Source of the DNA: Pseudalkalibacillus hwajinpoensis
Lineage (GTDB): Bacteria > Bacillota > Bacilli > Bacillales > Guptibacillaceae
DNA: 64,000 nucleotides
Assembly: GCF_039851965.1 (NCBI RefSeq)
Contig: NZ_CP156674.1
Span: 1,302,001-1,366,000 of the forward strand
Direction: 5' to 3'
In this document: one piece after another, positions 19,276-28,286 of the stretch
How the letters are laid out: each line of letters opens with the position of its first letter
Position numbering within the stretch: position 1 is the stretch's first letter
Made by a program: the position numbers and the translations under genes
Notes under the pieces: model-generated
The model's database searches: none
What the model saw: only the letters and a program-made list of their open reading frames with translations
What the model was told of the DNA's origin: nothing

Positions 19276-20460
19276 TTAAGATAGTTCCTTACCAACAATT
19301 GAAATGAACGATACACACTGCCATGGATATCCGCCTAAATTATGTGTTAAGCCAATCTTAGGTTCGTTAAGTTGCCTCTTCTCCGCTTTCCCCTGGAACT
19401 GCAAGTACATCTCATAAAGCATCCGCAAACCGCTAGCACCAATCGGATGACCAAAAGACTTTAACCCGCCATCAGGATTCACCGGCAAATCACCAGTTAA
19501 ATCAAAGCGACCATTCTGAACATCCTTCCACCCTTCACCTCGTTCGCTAAAGCCCAGGTCTTCATAGATAACAAGTTCTGTTGGAGTAAAACAATCATGC
19601 ACCTCTGCCATATCAATCTCTTTTCTCGGATTTTTAATACCCGCCTGTTTATACGCCTCCTCTGCCGCTCTAATGTTTTCTCGTATACTCGTAAAATCAA
19701 AATCCTGTGTTAACATCCCTTCGCCCGGACCGGCCGCGATACTTAACGCTTTTACATACATCGGATCCTGCCGATACTTCTTACTATCTTCCGTTCGAAC
19801 GATCACCGCGGCTGCTGCACCATCTGCAACTCCGGAGCAGTCGAGTACACCAAGCGGTGCCGCGACCAGCGGTGACTTCAAGATCGTTTCCATCGAAATT
19901 TCTTTCTGATACTGCGCTTTCGGATTTAGCGCACCGTTAGCATGGTTTTTCCACGCAATTCTCGAAAGCACTTCTTTCCCCTGTTTCGCTTCTAACCCAT
20001 AACGATGAAAATAGGCTGGTGCCAGAAGAGAAAAGGAAGCAGGTGCTGTGATATTTGGTGCCGTGCCATCCCCAGGAGTAGCATTCATCACGAGACCGCT
20101 GTATCCTGAGTCTTTTAGCTTCTCAACTCCAACCACAAGTGCTACATCATAGGCTCCTGACGCAACCGCATAGCTCGCATTTCGAAACGCTTCAGAGCCA
20201 GTTGCGCACATATTCTCCACTCGTGTGATCGGTATATAATCACTTTTTAGTGCACTGGAAAGCGTAGTCCCCGCATAACCGGAATCCATTGTGCCAATCC
20301 ATGCGGCTTCTACATCCTTCAATTCGATTCCAGCATCCTGTAACGCTTCATATGCTGCCTCAATCATAAGATCATCCGCACTTTTGTCCCAATGTTCAGT
20401 GAATTTAGTGCAGCCCATGCCGACGACAGATACTTGATCGTGTATTCCTTTACGACTCAT
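19276..20460 (-). CDS. Thiolase / SCP-x-like acetyl-CoA acyltransferase
   Basis: 394 residues from ATG 20460 (AGAGGAG upstream). Active Cys85 in VENMCATGSEAF and the FGHPIGASG histidine block near the end. The group is the non-condensing, lipid-transfer-protein-like thiolases that often act together with an OB-fold DUF35 protein, as encoded immediately upstream here. Intact; overlaps the upstream gene by 11 nt. Confidence 0.9.
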   Translation of the reverse strand: MSRKGIHDQVSVVGMGCTKFTEHWDKSADDLMIEAAYEALQDAGIELKDVEAAWIGTMDSGYAGTTLSSALKSDYIPITRVENMCATGSEAFRNASYAVASGAYDVALVVGVEKLKDSGYSGLVMNATPGDGTAPNITAPASFSLLAPAYFHRYGLEAKQGKEVLSRIAWKNHANGALNPKAQYQKEISMETILKSPLVAAPLGVLDCSGVADGAAAAVIVRTEDSKKYRQDPMYVKALSIAAGPGEGMLTQDFDFTSIRENIRAAEEAYKQAGIKNPRKEIDMAEVHDCFTPTELVIYEDLGFSERGEGWKDVQNGRFDLTGDLPVNPDGGLKSFGHPIGASGLRMLYEMYLQFQGKAEKRQLNEPKIGLTHNLGGYPWQCVSFISIVGKELS

Positions 20461-21862
20461 GATGAACTCCTCTCTTTGGAACCACCTTCCAAAAATAATT
20501 ATGAATGCCTCCAGCTTCATAAAGCTTTCGGAAGCTAAATTCAACTTCAATACCAATGGAAATGTCTTCAGGCTTACAGTCCGTTACCTGAGCAAGCATG
20601 CGGCTTCCGCCTTCAATATCGACAACAGCGAATATGCTAGGAGGTGAGACTGAACTAGCTAAATAGTCGACTGTATACGTTGCTACCTTTGCCTTTTTTC
20701 CCTGCAGAGAGAAAGGGGACATGTTATCTTTTTGGTGACACTTCACACACACTCGCTGCTTAGGATAATATGTTTGGCCACAGCTTTCACACTTTGAGCC
20801 AATGAGTCCCATATTTTGCTCCTGATTTCTCTTGAGTGCCGGCGCAGAAGGTGTAGGAGCACCTGGACGTCTACCTTCGTCCACCTCAAACAATTCATAC
20901 CACCTGACATAATCACTATACGATACGCTATCATTCATCGTGTTATCGTAATAAGACAACGGCTTTTCAGCCTGGTATGATGTAATGCTGTCTGTTGTTT
21001 CTAACAATAATCCCTCACAGCCATCTCCTATCTGAAGCCAGAGGATCTTCTGGTTGGGTTTACTAACAGATAATGCCTTTACTAGCATCATAGGACCATT
21101 AGCTGTGCCGAGATGTCCGATAAGGCTATCGTTCATAACGCTAACCTGCTTCTGATCCACTCCTAGCGATTTTGCTAGATTTAGAGACAGCTTCTGACTC
21201 GGTCCCGAAACAACGACATGATCGATTTCCTCAAGAGATGTTTTCGCTGTTGATAGCACTTCTTCAGCACAGGCTCTAACAGATTCAGTGGCAGCATAAG
21301 CAACAAATCGATCCTCCCATTGACGCAGGAAGGCATCAGTAGACGTTCGCCACTGGCTTACTTCTTCACTTGCATTGTTAGCACTGGCTACCAATTCCGC
21401 AATCACTCCGTCACCTGTTCCGAGCATGAAAGACACAGCCCCCGCACCCATTTCTGCTTCGAGTGGGCTCTTTGGCTTTGTAAGACGCCTGTCAGACATG
21501 GTAAGAAGAACAGGGCCTGCCTTAACTGCATCAAGACCAGAGAGAAATGCATTCGTTGCTGCCCGCAGCCCGCTTCCATAATCGATCGTTCTCGTGGAAG
21601 CTGGTAATTGCAGGGCTTTCGCAATCGTTACGCTGCTTAACTTTTCCTGATAAGGGGAGGTTGTGGAAGCAAAGTACACGGCTTTCGGATCGTATTTCCT
21701 AAACGGGAAGGATGCATTTACAGCCATCGTCAGGCTATCTTCATCAAAATGTGCAACAGTCTTTGTTCCTTTACCAGCATAACTGCCATGGAAGTTTGCT
21801 ACTTCCTTTCTGGACATACGATGGTGAGGGAGATAGACTTCGTACGCGAGAATTCCTTTCAT
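20450..21862 (-). CDS. HMG-CoA synthase/KAS III-like protein fused to a DUF35 zinc-ribbon OB-fold
   Basis: 470 residues from ATG 21862 (AAGGAGG, 6 nt spacing). Residues 1 to about 300 are a thiolase-superfamily fold (MKGILAYEVYLPHHRMSRKE; SLIGHLGTANGP near 246). Residues about 330-460 are a rubredoxin-like zinc ribbon (Cys358, Cys361, Cys372, Cys375) and OB fold. The catalytic Cys position reads DYGSGLRAATNAF, with no Cys, so the N-domain is probably structural or acyl-binding. Such DUF35 partners help thiolases in archaeal mevalonate and actinobacterial steroid pathways. Intact. Confidence 0.83.
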   Translation of the reverse strand: MKGILAYEVYLPHHRMSRKEVANFHGSYAGKGTKTVAHFDEDSLTMAVNASFPFRKYDPKAVYFASTTSPYQEKLSSVTIAKALQLPASTRTIDYGSGLRAATNAFLSGLDAVKAGPVLLTMSDRRLTKPKSPLEAEMGAGAVSFMLGTGDGVIAELVASANNASEEVSQWRTSTDAFLRQWEDRFVAYAATESVRACAEEVLSTAKTSLEEIDHVVVSGPSQKLSLNLAKSLGVDQKQVSVMNDSLIGHLGTANGPMMLVKALSVSKPNQKILWLQIGDGCEGLLLETTDSITSYQAEKPLSYYDNTMNDSVSYSDYVRWYELFEVDEGRRPGAPTPSAPALKRNQEQNMGLIGSKCESCGQTYYPKQRVCVKCHQKDNMSPFSLQGKKAKVATYTVDYLASSVSPPSIFAVVDIEGGSRMLAQVTDCKPEDISIGIEVEFSFRKLYEAGGIHNYFWKVVPKRGVHHES

Positions 21863-21875
21863 TATAATCCTCCTT

Positions 21876-23195
21876 CTATTTTTGCGGTTGCTCTTTAAAC
21901 GTTTCACGCAACTGATATTTGAGAATTTTCCCAGACGCGTTTCGTGGCAACTGATCGACGAAAAAGAGTTTTCTAGGAATCTTGTATCCTGCGAGAGATT
22001 TGCGGCAGAAGCGTTGGAACTCTTCTTCATTAATCGTTTCGCCAGGTTTTGGCACGATAACACCTGCTACCATCCCTCCCCAGACTTTATCTGGAATCCC
22101 GATCGTGGCAGCTTCAAGCAACTGTGGATGTTCATACATCACTTCTTCGACATAGAATAGACATTTTCACCACCAGAGATCATCATATCTTTCTTTCGAT
22201 CAACAATCGTGATAAAGCCTTCTTCATCAACCTGTGCTAAATCGCCGGTATGAAGCCATCCTCCTTCAAACACTTTTTTTGTTTCTTCTGGTTTCTTATA
22301 GTACTCTTTCATTATGGTTTCGCCGCGAAGGACCAGTTCACCTACTCGTCCTACTTGAACATCTTCCATACTCTCATCAACGACACGTGCTTCTGTGAAG
22401 AAGAAGGCTTTTCCACCACTCCCAAGCTTCGTTCCATGGTCTTCTGGCATTAAAATGATGCCGCCAGGTCCTCCTTCTGTTAATCCACATAAATTGTAAA
22501 ATTGGTCCGTACTAAACAATTCTATACTTTGCTTCACGATCTCTGGAGCCATCGGGGCTGCTCCATAGGCACATCTCGTAATCGAAGAAAGATTAAAATT
22601 CTCCTTGTTCGGTACTTGAAGTAGATGCGTGTACATAGCAGGAACACCAAAGAAAAAGGTGATTTTTTCCTTATCAATCGTTTCCAATGTGGATATTGGA
22701 TGAAAATCCCGGTGGATGATATGAGTCGCACCAAGGAAGAATCCTGTAATCATAAATAGATTCAACTGAGTAGAGTGAAAAAGAGGTGCAATATGTAAAG
22801 AACGAACTTGATGTGCAAATGACTTCTTGAATTAGAGTATTGCCACTACGACTTTTCTCCACGTTTTCAGCTAATTCATCGTCACAGAAAACAAACTTTG
22901 TGTCCGACTGCTCAAGAATGTACCTCACTTCCTTGCTGACCAGTCTGAAATTAATTGGAACGAGCACAGCTCCGATCTTTGCTGAAGCATAAAAACAAAC
23001 AGCATAATCATCGGAGTTCTTCATCACCAAGGCAACTTTATCGCCTTTTTGAACATTCAGGTTCTTTAATCCGTTAGCCAGACGATTTACTTTTTCATTG
23101 AACTCACGGTACGTGTATCTCTTATTACCATAAACAATCGCTTCTTTATCCGGATGTCTCCTCGCATTCATCGCCATTGTGCTTCCAATATTCAT
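21876..23195 (-). pseudogene. Acyl-CoA synthetase (AMP-forming) 2 with internal deletion and frameshift
   Basis: ATG 23195 after GGGGGGAG. The N-part is good to SGNTLIQEV. At about 22818-22822 the frame then switches to FAHQVRSLHIAPLFHSTQLN; roughly 90 codons, including the TSGTTGxPKG phosphate loop, are missing. The middle is good (NLCGLTEGGPGG, GWLHTGDLAQVDEEG, DRKKDMMISGGENVYS). Near 22150 a second shift leads to VEEVMYEHPQLLEAATIG and the intact C-terminus LPRNASGKILKYQLRE with the catalytic Lys. Loss of the ATP loop rules out activity. Confidence 0.9.
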
Positions 23196-23229
23196 GTACT
23201 AACTCCCCCCTATTCTCCTTTATGATTTT

Positions 23230-23646
23230 TCACATAACTTTAACCGTAGCATTACAAACTTCGTGTTCTGCGCCATTCAGTATAGAGATCATAATGGTTA
23301 ACAGCCCCCTACCGTTTGAAAGAGCCTGTTTGCTCTCTACAGTAAAGTGACCGGTCAAAACATCTTCAGGCCTGACTGGTTCTTTCCAAATAATGCTCTC
23401 TGCTCCAACGCCGCCTAAACAATCTGTTCCAAGCACATCCATTCCGATAAACTTCGCCCACACAACTGAAATAGTATGAAATCCTGACGCGATGATTCCC
23501 TGATATGGTCCTTTAATCGCTTCCTGTTCATTCACATGAAAATATTGTGGATCATAGCCCGTAGCAAAGTCGTAAATGTCTTCTTTGCTAACCGTTATTG
23601 AATCAGTCGTAAATGACTGCCCTTCATGAAATGTAGAGAAATACAT
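23230..23646 (-). CDS. MaoC-like dehydratase, first gene of the sigma-54 operon
   Basis: 138 residues from the second of two ATGs (23646), after GGGGGA. Hot-dog fold hydratase with VSKEDIYDFATGYDPQYFHV and GIIASGFHTISVV (Asp/His type). Expected to hydrate an enoyl-CoA; a second paralogue pair sits further down the operon. Lies about 33 nt after a sigma-54 promoter. Confidence 0.86.
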   Translation of the reverse strand: MYFSTFHEGQSFTTDSITVSKEDIYDFATGYDPQYFHVNEQEAIKGPYQGIIASGFHTISVVWAKFIGMDVLGTDCLGGVGAESIIWKEPVRPEDVLTGHFTVESKQALSNGRGLLTIMISILNGAEHEVCNATVKVM

Positions 23647-23678
23647 CATCTTCCCCCTTTCTACTCGCTTCTGTAAAA

Positions 23679-23694
23679 TGCAAGAACTGTGCCA
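23679..23694 (-). promoter_or_regulatory. Sigma-54 (-24/-12) promoter
   Basis: Reads TGGCACAGTTCTTGCA on the minus strand, a full match to the consensus TGGCACR-N4-TTGCW. It is 33 nt upstream of the MaoC start, at the head of the acyl-CoA operon and just downstream of a gene for a sigma-54 activator. Confidence 0.88.
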
Positions 23695-23757
23695 ATTTTC
23701 ATGCCCCACAAACCCCTTACACAGCAGTTACCTACTTATGTCCATTAAATTAAGCAG

Positions 23758-23774
23758 TGTCCAGATTCCGGACA
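23758..23774. promoter_or_regulatory. Candidate activator binding site (UAS 1)
   Basis: 17-bp imperfect palindrome TGTCCAGATTCCGGACA, about 65-80 bp upstream of the -24 element. Its spacing and dyad form suit a Fis-type sigma-54 activator. A near-identical copy lies 29 bp away. Confidence 0.72.
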
Positions 23775-23786
23775 AATAGAAAAAAG

Positions 23787-23803
23787 CGTCCAGATTCTGG
23801 ACA
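23787..23803. promoter_or_regulatory. Candidate activator binding site (UAS 2)
   Basis: CGTCCAGATTCTGGACA; the 15-bp core GTCCAGATTCTGGAC is a perfect dyad. Centre-to-centre distance to UAS 1 is 29 bp, close to three helical turns. It could also serve as a hairpin after the regulator gene, since T residues follow on the minus strand. Confidence 0.68.
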
Positions 23804-23815
23804 CTTTATAGGCAA

Positions 23816-25842
23816 TCATGAATACTTTTTCAATTTTTCATAGAGAGAAGAACGACTGATTCCGAGTAGCTCTGCTGCCTTTGATTTGTTACCATTACAC
23901 TTCTTTAATGCATTTTCAATCGCATCCCATTCAAAATCCATTCTAGTTTGTTTTGAAGCATGGCGAACTTTCTCCATTGTTCGAAGCATATAGTCAGGAA
24001 GATCTTCCTTTTGTATATTTCCATTCTCAGCAAACGTCATCGCTCGCTCCATCACATTGCTTAATTCCCTAACATTACCTGGCCAGTGATAGGATTTCAT
24101 ATATGCCAATGCATCTTGCTTCACACCGGTAATACTGGTCCCAATAATCGAGTTAAACGATTCCATAAAGTGCTCGATTAATCGTTCAATATCAGCTTCT
24201 CGCTCCCTTAGAGGAGGAATATGAAGGGAGATGACATTTAATCGATAATACAAATCTTCTCTAAACTTCCCTTCATTCACAAGTTCTTCAAGTGGCTGGT
24301 TCGTTGCGGCCACAATTCGAACATCAACGTTAACACGACTAGTTCCACCAACACGATAGAACTCTTTTTCCTGAAGGACGCGAAGCATTTTCGCTTGAAG
24401 GGAAAGCGACATATCTCCAATTTCATCAAGAAAAAGTGTCCCACCATTAGCTAAATCAAACTTCCCAATCTTGCCTTTATGAGCTGCACCTGTAAATGCC
24501 CCATCTTCATAACCAAAGAACTCCGATTCAAGTAGCTGTTCCGGGATCGCAGCACAGTTCACCGTGACGAAGGGTTTCAATTGACGCCCGCTTGAAGAAT
24601 GAATCGAATGTGCAAAAAGTTCTTTTCCGGTTCCGCTCTCTCCGCGGATTAAGATTGTTGATAATCCCTTCGCTGCTTTAGTTGCAGTCCGAACTAGTTT
24701 TTCCATTTCTTCATCCTGTGTGATAATCTGCTCCCATTGGAATCGACTCATGTCTTTCTGCTTTAATTGGTCTTTGTAATATTCGACTTGATTCTCCATC
24801 AACTCTAATTTCTTAAAAACTTTCTTGACATCTTCAAGCTGTCTGTATGTAACCTTACCAATTGCCCCTATCATTTCATTGTCCTTAACGATTGGTATAC
24901 GATTTACAATATATTTAATGCCCTTTACTTCTAAAAAGTCACTAACCTCTGCGTTTAGCGACTGAAATACGGATAGGATGTTTAACTGAGGGAAAATCTC
25001 ATTCACATGCTTTCTCATTACCATTTTTGTCAATTGAAAAAAGCTCACATAACGGTGGGCTGACCATTTGAATACAACCTTCTTTATTCACCATGACTAT
25101 ACCATCATATGCATACTCCATCGCTGTATCTAATAACCCCTTTAATCCCTGGACTATTTTCAACTCAGAGGCCATTTCTTCTACTTCGGAAACATCCTGC
25201 ATTAAAATGATATAACCAGTTTGATTCAACTCCCTATGATACCTTGAAGCCCGGACAATAAAATAGTTCTCTTCAATCCGAATTTCCTTTACATTCGGTC
25301 TTCCATTTCTGGAAAGAAATCTAGACTACTCTGGCCATTTAGAGCTGTTCTATTTAAAAATTGCTGTGCTTTTTCATTACTATAAACGACCGTAAAGTTG
25401 TCATCAGTCATTATTGCCCCTAGATGAGAGGAGTCAAGAATCTGTTCAAGCATATGTGATAACGATTTCGTTTGCTGAAACAGCGCACTAATCATATCTG
25501 TTTTTGTAAACACACCAATCGAGTTAAATCTTTATCAACCACAATTCCTGTACCGACAGAGCTTTGTTTAACAAGGCTCTCCACTTCTTGATAAGGAATA
25601 TGTGCATCAAGTGTAACAGCATCCCTGACAACGTATGGCTCAATCGAATCGATTGATCTTCCTCCAGAAATAATCATGTCTGATAGAGATGTTCTTGTAA
25701 AAACACCATAAAGTTCACCTTGATTGGTGACGACAGGGACGACATTAAATTTGAACTGTTTCATAAGTATGACAGCTCTTTCTAGTGTATCCCCTATTCT
25801 TAGTGTTTCAGAAATAGGGGTCATTATATCTCGGAGAATCAT
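23816..25842 (-). pseudogene. Sigma-54-dependent activator (CBS-PAS-AAA-Fis) with three frameshifts
   Basis: Domains read in order across four frames: tandem CBS (MILRDIMTPISETLRIGDTL...), a PAS (DSSHLGAIMTDDNFTVVYSN), a second PAS-like part, AAA+ with GESGTGKE and an intact GAFTGA loop (FGYEDGAFTGA), LFLDEIGD, and a Fis helix-turn-helix (KSKAAELLGISRSSLYEKL). Frameshifts occur near 25515 (after DLTRL; G run), 25292 (before NVKEIRIEEN) and 25030 (A run, before KMVMRKHVNEIF). The AAA+ part could be made alone from inside 25048 and be signal-independent. Upstream neighbour and likely activator of the acyl-CoA operon. Confidence 0.87.
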
Positions 25843-25965
25843 ATGTATCCCCTTTCATTTTCTAAACCTTCTAAAATCGTTCATTAGGATTTTTATGAAC
25901 CTCTATGAATTAAATTCGAGAAACCGAGACATTCCCCTGCAGTTCAACAATATTCTCTTCCTAAA

Positions 25966-25999
25966 AAAAAGTACACTTCACAAACGAAGTGTACTTTTT
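25966..25999 (-). terminator. Terminator of the 663-residue protein gene
   Basis: 14-bp perfect stem AAAAAGTACACTTC/GAAGTGTACTTTTT, six-base loop, continuing T-run on the minus strand. Confidence 0.9.
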
Positions 26000-26003
26000 A
26001 CCA

Positions 26004-27995
26004 TTAAATTAAAAACGGGTTTGCTAAGTCAGTCCACTGGTACTTCTGCCCCCAGCTTTCCTTCGCTAATGTTGATACTCGATCAATGAGCTCATTTGGG
26101 ATAATTGATAGGTCGCCCATTTCATTTGGGTTATAGTGATATGCATAAACACGTGCAAGAAATTGATCAAACGGAAGGGATGCCTCGCCTTCCTCCTCGC
26201 CATGATTCCGGACGGTTGATTTAATTCCCTGTCCCCAGTCCTGGCCGCTATCATTATTCGGATTGTAGAAGTAAACTCTTGTTTCACCAGAAGGATCAGA
26301 CGTTATCCTTTGAATTGAGATTGCATGAAGTCCTAGCAGGTCAGCATTGGCTGTTGTCACAAAAATACCGACAGGGTTTGGATAGATCAGCTGATGCCCT
26401 TCATTAAAATCCGGGTGGTGCGTCGCATAAAACAATCGTGCAAAATGATCGTAATCAGCTACAGCACCTGTTACAGGATTTAAGACAGATGAGAATTCCT
26501 TTGAAATCCACTGACCATAGAACTCTGGATTTACAAACTTATGACCATCCTCACCGCGCAACGAACTTCGCTTCATCATTTCATCGTAAACGCGATCAAG
26601 ATGCGGCACGAGAATAAGTGATACGGCATCAAGCTCTTTATGAAGATCAGGAGCAAGTCCTCCAGCAATGAGTGAAGAGTTAATTTCTGCCCCTTCAAAT
26701 GAAATGTCCACCTCGCCATCACGACACGCTCGAGCCACGAGCTCAAGTAGAAAACCAGGATCGTGCTGTGACCAGAGACTAATGCCACGCGCAGATTGGC
26801 AAGTTGGATTCATGCCCTGCCCGATCCCAAGCGGCTGTCCGAGTACGCTTAAGATACCTGAAAGCAGGATACCAACTGGCGTTATATCGTCCGGATCATT
26901 CCGTGATGCCAGTAAATCCTTTTCCACTTCAGGTAGCATATCAATTTCAATCATACGCTCTAATCCTGGAATAACCGGTGGTGATGATAAGACACCGCGC
27001 TCTAGCATTCTTGCAAGACCATAGAGTGACTGCGCAGTTGATGGGTGAATCGCAAGTGAGATCAACTGCTTGACAAGCGTAAAGTGCTCATTTAAGTTCG
27101 CTTCACCTTTCTCGGTTAAACCAAGCGTCAGGACTAGTAAATTTGTTGCGTCTTCTTCAGCTAAAAGACGCACTAGCTTTGCTTGAATTGGCGCAACGAG
27201 ACCTGTTTCGCGCATTACATCTGCAAACTTCTCTGCTTCTAGTTCTTTCTCCATATCTGATAAAGCATTAAATTGACTCTTATACGTTATAAAGTCAGGA
27301 TAAGATTTACTCAGCTTTGTCGGTGCATTCACGCTATCATGGTAGCGCTGGATGCTGACACGTCCTTCAGCTCCAAGATCTTCTGAAGAAAGGAGGTTTT
27401 CTGCATATCCAATCATTTCTTTAATCCGACCGACCATTATTGGACGTTGAGCAGTCAGGCGATCAATTTCATTTATAAAAGTGGATGATAGGGCCCCTAA
27501 TGATAATTGGTTTGAAAGGAATTGAAAAAGTAGAAGGCCTCTCTTTTGAACTTGCCCCTGATTAATTCGTGCTTCCTCGGTTTCAGGAGGAAAAATCAAA
27601 TGAAGATTAAGCGCCATTATTTTATTTAAAAAGTCTCTCGCTTCGTCAGCGGAAAGATTCGGATGGTTGTATGTTCCCTTCGCAATCGCAAGTACACGAA
27701 GCTCACTCAACACTTCTAAAATGGAGTAGTTTCCGTCTATTTTAAATGAACCACCTACAAGTGGCGGTTGAAGTTTACGCGGGTTTTCCCAAGGTCCACC
27801 TTCAAAAATCCCGGACTGATCATACTCACCGGCAAGGTCAAATAATAGCTCGAGTTTATTTTGATCAATGAGAACGGCAGCGTCTGATAACAGTTCTTCT
27901 AACACAATGGGATTCTGACGATTTTCCTTAAATGACTGAAGAGTACTCGCAAACTTTTGCTGTTCTGAATTTGAAAATGATGTTTCCATTTCCAT
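26004..27995 (-). CDS. Unrecognised 663-residue protein with papain-like catalytic pattern
   Basis: I do not recognise the family. No signal peptide or membrane helix is visible. Residues 1 to about 380 are mostly helical and acidic. The C-terminal part contains GIGQGMNPTCQSARGISLW, with Gln393 and Cys399 six apart as in papain-like enzymes; then LLGLHAISIQRI with His557, and VYFYNPNNDSG with Asn578 and Asp582. The order Gln-Cys-His-Asn and the small residues around them resemble a cysteine peptidase or transglutaminase-like fold; this is inference. GGGGGA precedes ATG 27995 by 3 nt and ATG 27989 by 9 nt, so the second ATG may be the start. Monocistronic with its own terminator. Confidence 0.7.
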   Translation of the reverse strand: MEMETSFSNSEQQKFASTLQSFKENRQNPIVLEELLSDAAVLIDQNKLELLFDLAGEYDQSGIFEGGPWENPRKLQPPLVGGSFKIDGNYSILEVLSELRVLAIAKGTYNHPNLSADEARDFLNKIMALNLHLIFPPETEEARINQGQVQKRGLLLFQFLSNQLSLGALSSTFINEIDRLTAQRPIMVGRIKEMIGYAENLLSSEDLGAEGRVSIQRYHDSVNAPTKLSKSYPDFITYKSQFNALSDMEKELEAEKFADVMRETGLVAPIQAKLVRLLAEEDATNLLVLTLGLTEKGEANLNEHFTLVKQLISLAIHPSTAQSLYGLARMLERGVLSSPPVIPGLERMIEIDMLPEVEKDLLASRNDPDDITPVGILLSGILSVLGQPLGIGQGMNPTCQSARGISLWSQHDPGFLLELVARACRDGEVDISFEGAEINSSLIAGGLAPDLHKELDAVSLILVPHLDRVYDEMMKRSSLRGEDGHKFVNPEFYGQWISKEFSSVLNPVTGAVADYDHFARLFYATHHPDFNEGHQLIYPNPVGIFVTTANADLLGLHAISIQRITSDPSGETRVYFYNPNNDSGQDWGQGIKSTVRNHGEEEGEASLPFDQFLARVYAYHYNPNEMGDLSIIPNELIDRVSTLAKESWGQKYQWTDLANPFLI

Positions 27996-28092
27996 GCATC
28001 CCCCAATATTTTCAAGATAGCTATTTGTACCCCAATTCAGAGAAAGAAAACCGCTTCCAATTACCTAATAAAATCCAACAATGGAGGAAATC

Positions 28093-28192
28093 GCGGATAA
28101 ACGGTGAATATTGCTGATATAACGTAATTTTCCCGGATAAAAATATTTTTTAGCGGATATCATTACAAATCCGCGTAATTTAAGGCTGTCAC
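28093..28192 (+). repeat. Degenerate tandem repeat, exact 20-nt period (5 units)
   Basis: Units start at 28093, 28113, 28133, 28153 and 28173 with GCGGAT, GCTGAT, CCGGAT, GCGGAT and GCGTAA, followed by an AT-rich half. The same motif with the same period occurs on the other strand at 57507-57566. Confidence 0.65.
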
Positions 28193-28239
28193 CAGCCTAT
28201 TCCATGATCAACATGTTATTTTCTTCTTCCGTCACGTAT

Positions 28240-28276
28240 ATAAAAGTAACTGCCGAAGATCCTCCTTCGACAGTTA
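28240..28276 (-). terminator. Terminator of the levansucrase operon
   Basis: AACTGTCGAAG/CTTCGGCAGTT stem with one mismatch and a six-base loop just past the stop of the second GH68 gene, followed by ACTTTTATAT on the minus strand. Confidence 0.75.
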
Positions 28277-28286
28277 CAACACAAGA

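Noticed and set aside
28093..28192. 20-nt-period repeats as a CRISPR array
   Set aside because: Units are degenerate, spacing is shorter than any repeat-spacer unit, and no cas genes are present.
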